Below are positions 1 through 10,910 of a stretch of 64,000 nt of DNA, one piece after another (positions within the stretch are counted from its first letter, which is position 1; every line of letters starts with the position of its first letter). A program made the position numbers and the translations under genes. The notes beneath the pieces were generated by a model, which saw only the letters and a program-made list of their open reading frames with translations, did no database searches and was not told where the DNA came from. This DNA is from Hyperoplus lanceolatus (taxonomy: Eukaryota > Chordata > Actinopteri > Uranoscopiformes > Ammodytidae): assembly GCA_026929865.2 (NCBI GenBank), contig CM049405.1:17253001-17317000 (forward strand). Reading direction: 5' to 3'.

Positions 1-213
1 GAATGGCCTTTGACCGTACAGAGGCCAAGCTGGTGTTTGTATAACGGCCAAACATGTGCAATGCCGACTGGATCCTCGAAGGATTGCCTTTTATTTTTCT
101 GAAGGCTTTTATAGCAGCTGAAGCCGATGTGGTGAAAGATGCGTTGCTGTTCACCATGGCCGACAGCTCCCCCACCATCTCAGCAAATTCTGCTGCAACA
201 GCTTTGTGGGATA
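1..213 (-). pseudogene. C-terminal exon of the MULE/SWIM remnant (runs off the window)
   Basis: After acceptor TTCCAG (plus-strand CTGGAA at 214) one frame stays open to the window edge: SHKAVAAEFAEMVGELSAMV, then NSNASFTTSASAAIKAFRKI, then NPSRIQSALHMFGRYTN. This region is absent from simple ATG-start ORF lists. I read it as the C-terminus of the SWIM/MULE gene because it follows in the same strand and order, but the family assignment of this piece alone is inferred. Confidence 0.5.
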
Positions 214-1147
214 CTGGAAAACAATACCAATAATACTTTAGGTAACAACAATGAATTGATAAGAGTTATAAGTTCTTCTTATCACTGTCACTAAAAGACA
301 GCGTTGACGAGAACTGTAGTGATAGACAAAAAATATAAAGATATACAAGGTGTACAACCACCCCAGTCAGCTTGGCAGATGGTAGAGGTTTTGTGACAGA
401 ACACTGTATTACTGACACTGAATTAAGTGTTTCACATGGAGACCTAATGGGGTGAAGTAGTGTTGCATACAGAGAATTATTTTTACACCGCTTGGATCAT
501 TATCATATAAACTCAAGTTCATTTTGAGTGTTAATTTCTTTAAATTTGATGTCAATGTTTCCAGTCATTTGAATGTATACTTCATCCTGTGATATTTACA
601 TTTGTATAGTTGTTATAGATTTTGTTAGTTTTAAAGACTGAAAGACAGGATAATGAACAGAGTACAATTATAACAGTGGACCTGCCTGTTTTACTGTACA
701 TATGACAATATATTTTGAATTTTGAATCACAAAAATTATTCTAAAAAGACAATCGAAATGTGAAGCCCAATATAAAGTTGAAATAGAGCATTCTGACTCA
801 GTTACTCCTCTCCTCTGATGCAGCCTGCTGAAGTTTATGATCCAACATCACCACACCTGTCTCTTCTTGCCAGGTGTGCTACTGCTCCAGTCTGTTATTA
901 CCCTGCCCCTTCAGTCAAAGCCCTCAAAAAACTGAAGAGGTACATTTTCCTCTAAAATGAAGCAAAGTCATAAAAAAATTATATACAAAATCAATCAAGT
1001 ACACTGTGTCTAAACTGCAGTGACATAGACTGTAGCAATGTAATAGTGTGTATATTCCAGCATATTCTTAAGCCCCTATTGAATCAATGTATTGGTGTGT
1101 GCCATGTGTTGGTAATGGGGGCGGGGGGGCTACTGTATTTGACTTAC

Positions 1148-1364
1148 TACCAGTTGCTATGTACAATAGCTTTGCCCTCGTCTCTGCTGTCTGTGGCAGA
1201 AAGTTACTGCTGGGGGCTTTATGATGGAGGAGGACAGCAGCCTGGTGTTTGCAGGGCCCACCACCGCTACCCATTGGACAGCTGCACATCTCCATATTTA
1301 TATCCACCACATACACTTTGCCTGGAACTGAGGAGCTTCTCACCTCAAAGTGGGTGGGGTCAAT
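1148..1364 (-). pseudogene. SWIM zinc-finger exon of the MULE remnant
   Basis: Minus-strand reading HFEVRSSSVPGKVYVVDINM, then EMCSCPMGSGGGPCKHQAAV. C-x-C, eight residues, then C-x-H is the SWIM zinc-binding pattern, and the GxPCKHQAAV context is typical of SWIM fingers in MULE transposases. Acceptor CATAG is followed by ATTGAC; a donor GTAAGT follows ACTGGTA. This block itself has no stop. Confidence 0.65.
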
Positions 1365-1509
1365 CTATGTGAAAAAAAAACAGCAACGAGGAATTAACAG
1401 AGATGACCAAAACATTTATATTTATCACCAAAAAACATTTATTTCAATCTCCAACCTTGTAATGGTAATATATTTACATTTACTATGGTGCTGCTTCAAA
1501 AGTAGAATT

Positions 1510-1846
1510 AGAACAGAATAAAGTTTCACCTTATGGATGTCCTCAGGTCCATTAGTGGTCTTTGTCAGAAACCTTGACTTCTGCAGCCCTTCAAATTGCC
1601 AATGGCAGCATCGTAATTCTTTGCTCTCAGTAGGTAATTATAAGTGTCATGTATTGTTAGAAAAATCAAATAGTTGGGGAATATTATAGGCCTTTGCATG
1701 CAGATCTTATCCCTTGAGATCCTCATCGCAGCCTCAGTGAAATTGTTTGTGTTGTTTCCCTCTACAGGCAGGGTTTCCCCCAGCAGAGAGCCCAACACTC
1801 CCTACGGCTGTAAAGTCTCTCGAGGTTTGCCTTGAATTTGCTGTAC
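1510..1846 (-). pseudogene. MULE/SWIM gene remnant, post-core exon
   Basis: After an acceptor TCTAAAG the reading is YSKFKANLERLYSRRECWAL, then a stop and frameshift, then NNTNNFTEAAMRISRDKI in another frame. SRRECWAL and GNNTNNxxEAAMR are the region that follows the transposase core in MULE/SWIM proteins. Decayed by a stop and an indel; its 3' boundary is unclear. Confidence 0.5.
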
Positions 1847-1904
1847 CTTTAGAATAAAATCCAGTAAATTAATTATATTGAACAGTAAGACCTATCATTT
1901 TAGT

Positions 1905-2623
1905 AACTTCCATGAAAAAACTTGAACTGGTCTGCTGTGGATAAAATGTCACAAAATTCACCTTCAACCTGTTTACGAGTGCTCTCTGCAGCCTGTTCGC
2001 ATTTGCTCAGCATAACACCTTCCTCTCTGGCATACATCAGGTCTTTTATTGTTGAGAACAGAGATGCCCTGTCTGCCATGTTGATTTCACTCTCCTTGCA
2101 CCACAGCCATCTCCAAGCTGCTTGCAGCAGGTGAAAGGAGCAGAGGAGGAGTTTGGCTTTTGGGTATGCTCGGTTCAGAGCTGCTCTCTCTGCCCGGCTG
2201 TCATCTGTGAGGAACAGCATTGGCCCTGACTCTCCCCTCCCTGAAAAGGCTTCCTCCGAAAGGAGGCTCTTCCAGGAGAGGAGGCCCTCAAAAATGACCT
2301 GCTCTTCCTCCGACTGAGTGATAATGATTCCAAGTGGTAGGCCACCAGCACAGCGTTAAAAGGAGGAACACCTCACAATGGTGCCGATCCATATTCCCCT
2401 AAGCATCCATGAAGCACATCTCCCACTGTGCTTCATTTGGCTGTGGACCCTTTTCATTAAGGGGGAGCAGATAGCTATCAAAAGCCGCTTGCCACTGGAG
2501 GAAACTTTGGCACATTGGTCCCTGCACTCTGTGTTGTACAGCTCTATCTGCCTCTCTAGAGCCACTGCCATCTCTACACCATCAGTGCTGCCATATTCCT
2601 GGCTAAAGATCTGGTGGTAGAAT
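1905..2623 (-). pseudogene. MULE transposase core remnant
   Basis: Begins FYHQIFSQEYGSTDGVEMAV after acceptor GGACAG. Further on, another frame carries MCFMDA, a stop, then GNMDRHHCEVFLL, followed by AGGLPLGIIITQSEEE and MLFLTDDSRAERAALNRAYP, then LLLCSFHLLQAAWRWLW. The FLTDDSxAERAAL and LCxFHLLQAxWRWL motifs are the MULE transposase core. At least one in-frame stop and one frameshift (about 2345-2420) show it is dead. Not readable as one protein. Confidence 0.65.
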
Positions 2624-2720
2624 CTGTCCAAGGTCAAAAAATGTGTAAGTGAATTGTATACTTAATACCTAACAAAATTAGCAATGTATCATCATAGTGG
2701 TTTATAATATAACTTAATAA

Positions 2721-4150
2721 CCAGGGGGCAAAGTGATTTTATGGACATGGAGCATTGTAAAAGGTTGTTCACCAAAAATGACATCTAGGACCTTCCACGA
2801 TCACAACCTGGGTGGACAACCTTGTCAACAAGCTGCTGGAAAGCTACAGCGGGCCGACATAGCAAACCACTGTTTAAGTGAAAGGGGATGGGCTAATTGG
2901 GAATTTTTTGAACTTATAGATATCATCATGAAACTTTGCCAGTTGATTACTGACATTAAACAATATTGTTTTGTATTACAGTATTTTCCAAAAAGTATGA
3001 ATGAATATGAAAATCATCAATATCTTACTAATGATGCGTAGATTTGCATATCTGAAAAGCCCCAAAATCTAGATCTTGGAAGAAAACAAAGTAAAGCCTG
3101 AAGCTTTTCCTAATCACAGTTCAAATTTGATCAATAACCCATAGAAAATAATTTTTTTACAGTTTTTTCCAAGGGAATGTCTAGCCGTTTTCTAAAATAC
3201 CAGCTGGAGACTTTAAAAGGACAATTTGGGTTCATGGCACATGTAATGTGTAACCGTGTAAAAAAATGTTCTATGGGTTATTGATCAAATTTGAACTGTG
3301 ATTAGGGAAAGGCTTCAGGAAGTTGGACACTTGTTTTGTTTTCAAAATGAAAACAAATTGACTTTGTTTTCTTCCAACATCTAGATTTCTGGGCTTTGCA
3401 GATATGCACATTTACGCATCATTAGTAAGATATTGATGATTTTCGTATTCATTCATACTTTTTGGAAAATACTCTAATACAAAAAGTTGTTGTTTTAATG
3501 TCAGTAATCAACTTGCAAAGTTTCACAATGATATCTGTAAGAGCCATTTTTGGGTATCTATATGTTGTCATGTCATGTGTTGTCCACCTGGTGTCACTGC
3601 CCTATTGCCTGGGGCACAGGTGGCATAAAAGGTGTGTCACTGGATTGTTTGTTTGTTGTTTGACCCCGGAAGGGCTCACGGTTTTTGACCGCTAGAAGCT
3701 CAATTGTGACAGTTGTTATCACTGAGGAACTAAACAAACGTATTCCGTAATCACATGTACCGTAATTGGTGTCTTGGTAAGCAAAATAAACGGTCTGCAC
3801 CGGAGATGATCGCTTGGTTCAGTCATTGCTTTAACAACCACAACTACAAACATTGAGACACGCAGCGCGCGCGTCAACAAGTCACCCGAGTCAACCGCAC
3901 CAGGAGCAGCACACATATTGGACGTGGCTCCTATAATATCTATAAGTTTAAAAAAAATCCCTATTGCCCACCCCCATTCACTTAAACAGTGGTTCTGATT
4001 TGCTCTATCGGCCCGCTGTAGCATTCCAGCAGTTAGTTGACCAGGTTGTCCACCCAGATTGTGATCAGGAAGGTCCTGGATATCATTTCTGGTGAACAAC
4101 CTTTTACAACTCTCCATGTCTGTTTTAAAAAATGGGTTTTGCCCCAGGTA
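2721..4150. mobile_element. Foldback element with long inverted arms
   Basis: The left arm (about 2721-3165) is repeated in inverse orientation at about 3255-3545 plus 3935-4150. Examples: ATGAATGAATATGAAAATCA near 2998 against its inverse near 3445, and GTAAAAGGTTGTTCACC near 2757 against its inverse near 4095. The right arm is split by an insertion at about 3546-3935, with imperfect ATATCTGTAAG/ATATCTATAAG at its edges. Both arms carry the same short reading (HDHNLGGQP and DHNLGGQPGQ). It lies in the long intron of the MULE/SWIM remnant. Confidence 0.6.
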
Positions 4151-4631
4151 GGCTACAACTTAACTTAACCCATAAGAAGTGGGCTGAATAATTGTTTGTT
4201 TGACACAGAACGTTGTATGACAGTAGTGCAGTTATAAACCTTACACTATAGTTCAATTGTAAATAGTGTAGTCAAAATATATTCTTGAGTATTTTGTGCA
4301 ATCATAATATCGATCTGGTTAAGTATACTTTCACTACACTTAGTATAATATTATGCTAATAGTGTTTTGAAAATAACCCAACTAGAATTTTTTTCTGCTA
4401 AGTAACAAACATTTCCATTTGTATTTGCAATTCTACAATATACCAAATCAGGACTTTAGTATTGCTGTATAAATGAGAAATGATTAAAATAAATCAAGTC
4501 AAGTCAACTTTATTGTGAATTTCTGAAATATGGGACAGACAGACAGTAGAATCAAAATTATATTTCTCTCCAACCCACAGTGCCATAAGCACAAATAGAT
4601 AAAGTTATATCAGATGAAGTGATATGCAGGT

Positions 4632-4745
4632 GAAACTCATATTATTAGAATATCATGGAAAAGCTCTTTTTTTATCTAATTTCATTCAAAAAGTGAAAGT
4701 ATTAGACATGGTCGTGATGTATTTCAGGCATTTTTTGGTTTAACA
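4632..4745. repeat. Dispersed-repeat-like fragment
   Basis: Contains GTGAAACTCAT, TTAGAATATCATGGAAAAG and TTTCATTCAAAAAGTGAAA, phrases I associate with an interspersed DNA repeat common in fish. Just before it (about 4498-4530) is a CAAGTCAAGTCAACTTTATT run, also typical of fish repeats. Family not assigned; ends not found. Confidence 0.3.
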
Positions 4746-5084
4746 TTTCAGGATTCCAGCTTATAGCTCAATCATCACTGATCCTAACTAAATGTTGCGT
4801 TTCATCCCACAGTCTCACAAAACCATAAAATATACAGCAAAAGCAACTATAACATGTTAGGATTCACTTGTAAACATAACAATTAATTAAATCATCAATT
4901 GTGTCAGTATCTTTAACTTTTCTGTTGCTGTTTTGTAACATAAACATGTCAACATATAATTAGTGAACATATAGCATTAACATATCAACTGTCGTCATGC
5001 TCATGTGCAGATAACATAACACATTTATTTCTTTACCGGTTATTTTTGTTTTTCAAGACACTACATTATGAATTATAAAGTATG

Positions 5085-5990
5085 TTCTCTGCTGGGAGCC
5101 TGAGCTTGCTCCCCATTACAAAGTCTTTGTATCTCTCAGGTGGTCGAATGCAGGTGTGCATGTTTGGACATCATCAAATGACTGTGGTTCAGAGTCCATC
5201 TTGGCGCTGTGTGGTGTTTTCCTTAAGTTTCTTCTGTTGTGCCTGTAGTGCTGACCTGAAGATGTCACAATATCATGACCTTGGCTCACCCGTCTGCGAG
5301 GTAACCACAGCTGACGCTAACTTTCTGTCTCCATGTGAACAGTACTTCCTGGTTGCAGCTTTGCAAGCGGTCTTATCCTCTCTGTAGTAGCCTAGTGCTG
5401 CTGTCTCTTTTGTAGGGTCTTGTCTTTTATGTTAAGCACCTCTGTATATTTAGAGAGGTAGTCGACCATCAGTATTGTCCTTTTATCTCAAAGACATCAG
5501 CTCCTACTTTAAGCCAGGGAAGCTCAGGGATTTTGTGTGAGATCAGCGGCTCTTGTTGGTTTCTAGGCTTGAACTGCTGGCATGTCTCACACGTTTCAAC
5601 CATTTGTTCTATGTCTGTTGTCAAACCGGGCCAGTACCAGTGCTTTCTGGCGAGTGCTTTCGTCCACTGCATGCTTTGATGCGCTGCATGTATTTTTTCA
5701 GCATGTCTTCTCTCATGGTGCTTGGGGTTATTATTCTATCACCTGCACACATAATATCCCCTCTCACTGCCAGATTGTGTCTGATGGGCCAGTAATGCAT
5801 CAGTTTAGCATTTGTTTCCAGCCAGGGCCAACCCCGTCCAAGTGTCTCTGCAGCAGCTGCAATGTTTCATCTGTCTTTGTTTCTCTCTCTGAGCTGTTTT
5901 AGAGTCTCTCTGCTCTGGTTGGCTCCAAAGTGTATATCACTTTCTCATCTGTGATGTCATGTGACTGTCTAAGGTGAAAGTCAATTTGTT
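5085..5990 (-). pseudogene. Ty3/gypsy pol fragment A (integrase), decayed
   Basis: Minus strand. Seen in order: a pre-integrase stretch with a stop near 5905, the zinc-binding region with HxxxH-like and CETCQQF motifs and WYWPGL (about 5690-5580), then VDYLSKYTEV with the first catalytic Asp (about 5465-5425). It then jumps at once to the C-terminal LAKLQPGSTVHM and DIVTSSGQHYR region (about 5345-5230). Most of the catalytic core, including the second Asp and the Glu, is missing. Frameshifts lie near 5690 and 5470. Non-functional. Confidence 0.75.
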
Positions 5991-6191
5991 GCAGCTGGAG
6001 TAGCATATGTGGCTTTCTCAGGATATTTTCAAGACCTATTGAATTAAGGTTGAGCATAAAGCTGTATGAAGAAGGTTTTAGGACATTTAAAGTGTGTTAC
6101 ACTCGTTTCACAATGGATTCTTATGAGTTAAGAAGTAATTAATTTTATTTTATATCATGCATTTACTTGGAAATAAATCAAACATCCTTAC

Positions 6192-6458
6192 CTATAGCAG
6201 AACTCCAGAGTAGGACAGAGTGCTCTGTCTGCAGTGGCAAATACATAGTCTTCCCCATGCTCCACCTGGAGATCAAATTTGAAGATGTCCAATGCTGAAG
6301 TTGGGGAGTGGCCTGCTTCAAATAGCTTAAGAAGCTTCTCTCTGGCTTCATCCCCAACATCACGGTGGCACAGAGCATCTGCAACATGCAGGTTATGATT
6401 GTGGTCACTGGATATGTCCACAATGGTGGGGAAGGTTGGCACATGAGGGTCCCTGCTC
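6192..6458 (-). pseudogene. MULE/SWIM gene remnant, second exon
   Basis: Open for about 88 codons: RDPHVPTFPTIVDISSDHNH, then NLHVADALCHRDVGDEAREK, then LLKLFEAGHSPTSALD and ADRALCPTLEFCYR. Acceptor TCCTCAG; donor CTATAG followed by GTAAGG. The last Arg codon is completed by the next block at 2623, giving FCYR-FYHQIF. This is the N-terminal region of Mutator-like transposases with a SWIM finger, recognised by pattern. About 3.5 kb of later insertions now separates it from the rest. Confidence 0.6.
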
Positions 6459-6564
6459 CTGAGGAGACATAGACCAAAAATGCAATGTTCTTTACTGCGT
6501 AAGACAGGACAAAAGCGACAAACTTGAATACTACTATTAAGGAGTATGGGCCAAGCCTACTTAC

Positions 6565-6710
6565 AAACTCTGCCTGCCTCTGCTCACTTGAGTGCGAAGG
6601 AGTGTGACACTCATTTTTGCAGGACAGTTGGTGTGTTTACTTTTTCTACCTGCTGCCTTTTTTCGTGGCTTGGTGTTGTGCTGGCACCTGAAGTCCACCT
6701 TAACCCTTAA
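6565..6710 (-). pseudogene. MULE/SWIM gene remnant, N-terminal exon
   Basis: Minus-strand reading includes VDFRCQHNTKPRKKAAGRKS, then KHTNCPAKMSVTLLRTQVSR, a Cys/His-rich DNA-binding-like N-terminus (FxCQHNT...NCPAxMxV) found in Mutator-like SWIM transposase genes. Donor after CAGAGTTT reads GTAAGT and joins in frame to the next block at 6458. The 5' end is obscured by a short hairpin element from about 6706. Part of the broken gene running from here to position 1. Confidence 0.55.
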
Positions 6711-6868
6711 ACAGGCAACAGTGGAAAATGAGTTTCTAAAAATATTTTCATGTTATCACTTATCTCTTTAAGACCAAAGAAAAATATTTCCACATCAAAT
6801 TTTTTTATACTTTGTATATTTTGGGTTTTACGAGTTGTATCTCCCAGGATACGTTGCCCTATTAAGGT
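6706..6868. mobile_element. Short relative of the 8355-8752 element
   Basis: TTAAACAGGCAAC at the left pairs with the inverse of GTATCTCCCAGGATACGTTG and CCCTATTAAGG at the right. Shares the AACAGGCAACGT and GTATCTCCC end motifs with the element at 8355-8752. It abuts the N-terminal exon of the MULE/SWIM remnant and has probably obscured that exon's 5' boundary. Confidence 0.4.
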
Positions 6869-7019
6869 ATAAAAAAAGCCGAAATGGTAAAAATATAAAT
6901 TTTTAATTTGATGAACAGAAATGATAAATTGTTGTTTATCTTGTCCATTTAAATTACAAATACTACTTTTTAAGTACATTTTATTCAGTTTTACCAATCT
7001 AGTTTCATCAAACTGGATC

Positions 7020-7830
7020 AGCCACATCCAGATGGGCAGGCTTGAGACGGTCCATAGTGACCCGCTCTAGCTTATCCCCCATGTCCACCACAAAGTTCTT
7101 GGTTCCCGCCTCCAGGACACAGAAGGGCCCATCATAGGGGAGTCTTCAGGGGGACCTGAGTGAAGGGGCTGGAGTTGCCCAGGGAAAAAGTCCAATGTGA
7201 CGCGCCCATCCACAGAACCGCAGCGTCCTGAAGGAACTTTCCCGGGACCACCAGTGGCTGTCTGTAAACCAATTCAGCAGATGAAAACTGCAGGTCCTCC
7301 TTAGGGGCAGAGAGCCAAACAGGCCAACAACCACAGGAGGCAGTCAACCCAGTTGCGACCCTTTAGCCATGCAGCTCGGATGTGAACTGTGGGCCTCTGT
7401 ACAAGGTGAGGTCAGCCGGCATACCAAAACGGGCCACCTCTGACCTGAGGAACGCCCAGTCCACCTCAGCGAATGCAGAGGAATGGCTTCCGGCTACCTG
7501 GTGGTGCTGTCCACCAAGGTGAGGAGGTCAGTGAACCTACGGGAGGAAGGCAGGGGGCCCACCAGGTCCTTTTTGACCTGGTCGAAATGCCTCTCGGGGA
7601 CCAGAATCGGCGCCAAGGGGGGCTTTGGTATCATGTGTACCTTGAACACGCTGACAGGCCAAACTGAAGCTAGCCCAGGTCTTTACATCACTCCTGAGGC
7701 GGGGCCAGACAAATGTAACACCCACCAGCTTAGTATACGGCTTGTGGTCCACGAAGGCAGTGAAATGGAGGCCGTCCAACAGGAATGTAGGGACTTTATG
7801 GTGCCGTGTGCATGAACCTGGCACGGTGTC
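7020..7830 (-). pseudogene. Ty3/gypsy pol fragment B (RNase H/integrase), decayed
   Basis: Minus strand. FTAFVDHKPYTKL (RT/RNase H connection, about 7765) is fused directly to FVWPRLRSDVKTW and CQRVQGTH (integrase zinc region), so the RNase H region is deleted. Then DLVGPLPSSRRFTDLLTLVD with the first catalytic Asp, a stop near 7490, and a frame-shifted LTLYRGPQFTSELH in which the usual second catalytic Asp position reads Tyr. TAPKEDLQFSSAELVY-type and PYDGPFCVLEAGTKNFVVDM segments end near 7026. A different lineage from fragment A. Confidence 0.75.
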
Positions 7831-8084
7831 CTACTTGTGTACCAGTTTAATGGCTCCTTTTGTGGAAAGCAGTGCCCAAGGAAAGCAATGGATGACAGGC
7901 CAAACTGTAACTAAGCAGGATTGACTATTAGTCACTGCACCCTGATCCTTTCAAACAGCTGCCACAGGTGCGTCAGAGGCTCCTCTGAAGCCGATGCAGG
8001 CATGATGCTACACTGTGCGCCTACAACGACCAGCAGCCACCAGCTGGAAATTATATATTTAATTAACAGCAGCTTACTTTCCCT

Positions 8085-8185
8085 GCCAGTGGCTTTGGCC
8101 ATCCCTGGGCAGTTAAGTTTGTGTTTTGTGCCTGGAAGGCACTCCCCTCCCCAACGGTTAGGGATAGGGCCTTCCAGGCAGCACT
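8085..8185. repeat. Hairpin repeat with TGCCTGGAAGGC arms
   Basis: TGCCTGGAAGGCA near 8130 is matched in inverse orientation by GCCTTCCAGGCA near 8170, and CCCTGGGCAG near 8105 by CACTGCCC near 8185. This looks like the end or whole of a small foldback element; no family assigned. Confidence 0.35.
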
Positions 8186-8354
8186 GCCCTAAGTATACAT
8201 AAATATAGAAAGATCATTTTAAAAGTGAAATACAGTAATAATGTTGTAATGGGCACAACTGTTCATGATAATATATGGTTCTGCAGTCATTATCAACATG
8301 CTTTCAAGTTTTAAATAAAATTCAGAATAATGAACATTGACCAAATTTCTACCC

Positions 8355-8752
8355 CCTAAACAGGCAACGTATCTCCGGGGGATACATACATTTCAAATTC
8401 TGCTAAAAAACCCACAAACACAGATGGATTTTTTTTTCCTTCATCAGCATGTTAAGACAAATGTCCTAATTCAATATATGAATTTAGATTGTTATTTTAA
8501 CAAAAATAAGTATGTCTAATATATGATTACTTACACCCTGGGAAGCTGGCGCTTCACCACTGGCGTCCATGTTGATTTCTGATCAGGCTGACTAAACAAT
8601 GAAAGATAACTTGAACCAAATCATGTCACCTAGATGCTAATAACAGACAAGTCTTTTGATAAATGCTAACTAGATTAGTGAAAACCTTCCAGCAAGCCCC
8701 CTACAGGATGTTAAAGAGTATGTATCTCCCAGTGCACGTTGCCTGTTTTAGG
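8355..8752. mobile_element. Hairpin-ended non-autonomous element
   Basis: Left end CCTAAACAGGCAACGTATCT (8355 on) matches the inverse of the right end CACGTTGCCTGTTTTAGG (to 8752), with GGGGATACATAC / GTATGTATCTCCC also paired. About 35-bp inverted ends around 330 bp of AT-rich DNA without an ORF. A relative with ends TTAAACAGGCAAC and GTTGCCCTATTAAG lies at about 6706-6868. Confidence 0.5.
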
Positions 8753-9705
8753 ACAAGACAGCGATTATTTTTTCATTAATTTCATGTCTCTCACTTGACT
8801 CATTGTGTTGTCTGCAATGGTCATTAGGGATGGACGCGACTGGACTTTTATTAGTATTGAATGTGTGAGAAGTGAGAACGCATGTGTAGCATTATTATAC
8901 TGTAAGTCAGGGAGAGCGACAGAGAGAGACAGACACAGTTGATAGAGATATATGTAGCCTATATATAACCATATTAAATGAGCGTTGCAGAAGAGCATAG
9001 GCAACTGTAATCACTGAGTAACCCTCTCGTTGTCGGACTTTTTTTTTCTTCCCATCAGCCGTGTTTCAGCATGCGCTTCGCGCAGCGGCGAAGTCTCCAC
9101 TGTGGAGACGATCTCAAAACATCATACAGTCATAAGCAAAACTGTACCCTACAGCACTCAATTTTAACTATGTTTTTAAATACCTCTCTCTGAATAGACA
9201 AAACGGGTCGCTATCCTAATGAGCTGCAGTCTTAATAAAAATCAGCGCGCAGCACATTACAGCGGCATTTACATGTAAGGCCAGGCCTATAAAACGAATG
9301 CAAATGTGCTTGGCTCTTGTGGTGTAGTATAGTTGTTTGTAGAGGGTATACTGTGATGATTCCGTTGTGTTTTTTTTTTATCGTCTCTCTTCCATGACAT
9401 AAGCTGCATTGATGATCCGATCTTGAAGTGCTCACACAAGTTAATCTTCAAACAGGTTATGCAAACTGAGAATATCACTTTTTCCTCACCGGGAGAAAAT
9501 AATTCCCTGCGCTTTTGGTGCTCTCCGACAGCACCGTGCGCGTCTCCCGAGGGGACTCACTGAGCTGAATGTTGCGTGGCGCTGCAAGTATTTTCTGGTT
9601 GGACATTGCCCTTTCTTCTACCCAACAGTCCGCAATTAAACGGGCCGTGGGGGATAAGCCGGGTCCCGCTCATCTCTGTACTATGGACGTATTATCTGCT
9701 GCTAC
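8753..9705. other. No gene seen
   Basis: Unique-looking intergenic DNA. A small hairpin AGTCTCCACTGTGGAGAC lies near 9090. The stretch 9480-9690 is more GC-rich than its surroundings but shows no supported exon. Confidence 0.4.
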
Positions 9706-10910
9706 ACACTTAAAAATGCTGGGTTGAAAATAACCCAACTTGGGTTATTCCAGTAACCCAGCGCTGGGTTCGATAGGGTCCGATCCAACGCTGGGTTGAT
9801 ATAACCCAGCGGGGTTGGGTTAGTGATTTGACCCAGCATGTTGGGTTATTTTTTTAACTCAAAAATGGGTTAAAATGACCCAGTTGTTGGGTTAAAGCTA
9901 TCCAATAAGTGGGTTGAAAAATACTACCCAACATATGGGTTATAATTTATTTATTTAGCTTATTTAATTTGAATCTAGTTCTGCATTAAACAAAATACAT
10001 TAAATTAAACTATAAAATATAAAAATATTAAATAATGAAGCAAGTATATTACATTAATTATTTTTTATTACAGAAAAAAATCAAGCATGAAAATCCATAA
10101 AACAACATCATTATTTTACAGCATTAGATCATACCTCATACCTGCAAACTCATAATGCATGAAAAAGGTTACATGTGCGAAAATGTTGTGATTTTAACAT
10201 GTAATAGAAGCATTCTGGTGCATTCTGTTGAAGCGAATTAAGAAAAAAAGACAACATTTATTTCAGTTCAGTTGAATAGTAAAATGAGCAAAACAAGTTG
10301 CCATTTTTTAGCTTTAAGATAAGAACGCCTATCAGTGCAGTGGCGACCTGACAGTCATAGTATCACAGATCAGCCAACCTTCTTGAATGTTCATATACAA
10401 CAGTGTGTGGCTATTCACCAAGAAAAACTTAACTAAAGGCATGAAGTCATTTTAGTCCTATGGGAAAAAACTGCTTGTTAATAAAAAATGTTTGAAGGCA
10501 AAGAAAATGACATGGAGCCTCAACTCAATCTGACCAGATTCCCTTTCAATAAACTATTAAGATTGCGGCAAACATCAACCAAACACATAGGTCTATATGC
10601 AGTCGCCGATGGTTTATCTCAGGCACACACAGGTGCGCTAAAACCTAACGGGGCAAATATGATGTAGTGGAGGAAACTGAGTGTGTTGTTCCGGCGCTGA
10701 TCTGTTATTATCACTAGATGCACGTCAGATGTGTCTGTCAACAGCAGTTTGCCAGCGTAGTCCACCGCGTTAGTTCCAACCTGAAAGTTAAAGCAAAAGG
10801 GAAAAATAAATTAATAACACAAATTATACAAAGATGTTAAAACAGGCAAGTTTAATTGTAGCATATTCTAGTGGTGAGACATCAAAACTAATTCAAACGT
10901 ATTAGGGTTG

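Noticed and set aside
1046-1521. Plus-strand frames over the SWIM exon
   Set aside because: Antisense shadows; the minus strand has the SWIM Cys/His pattern and splice sites.
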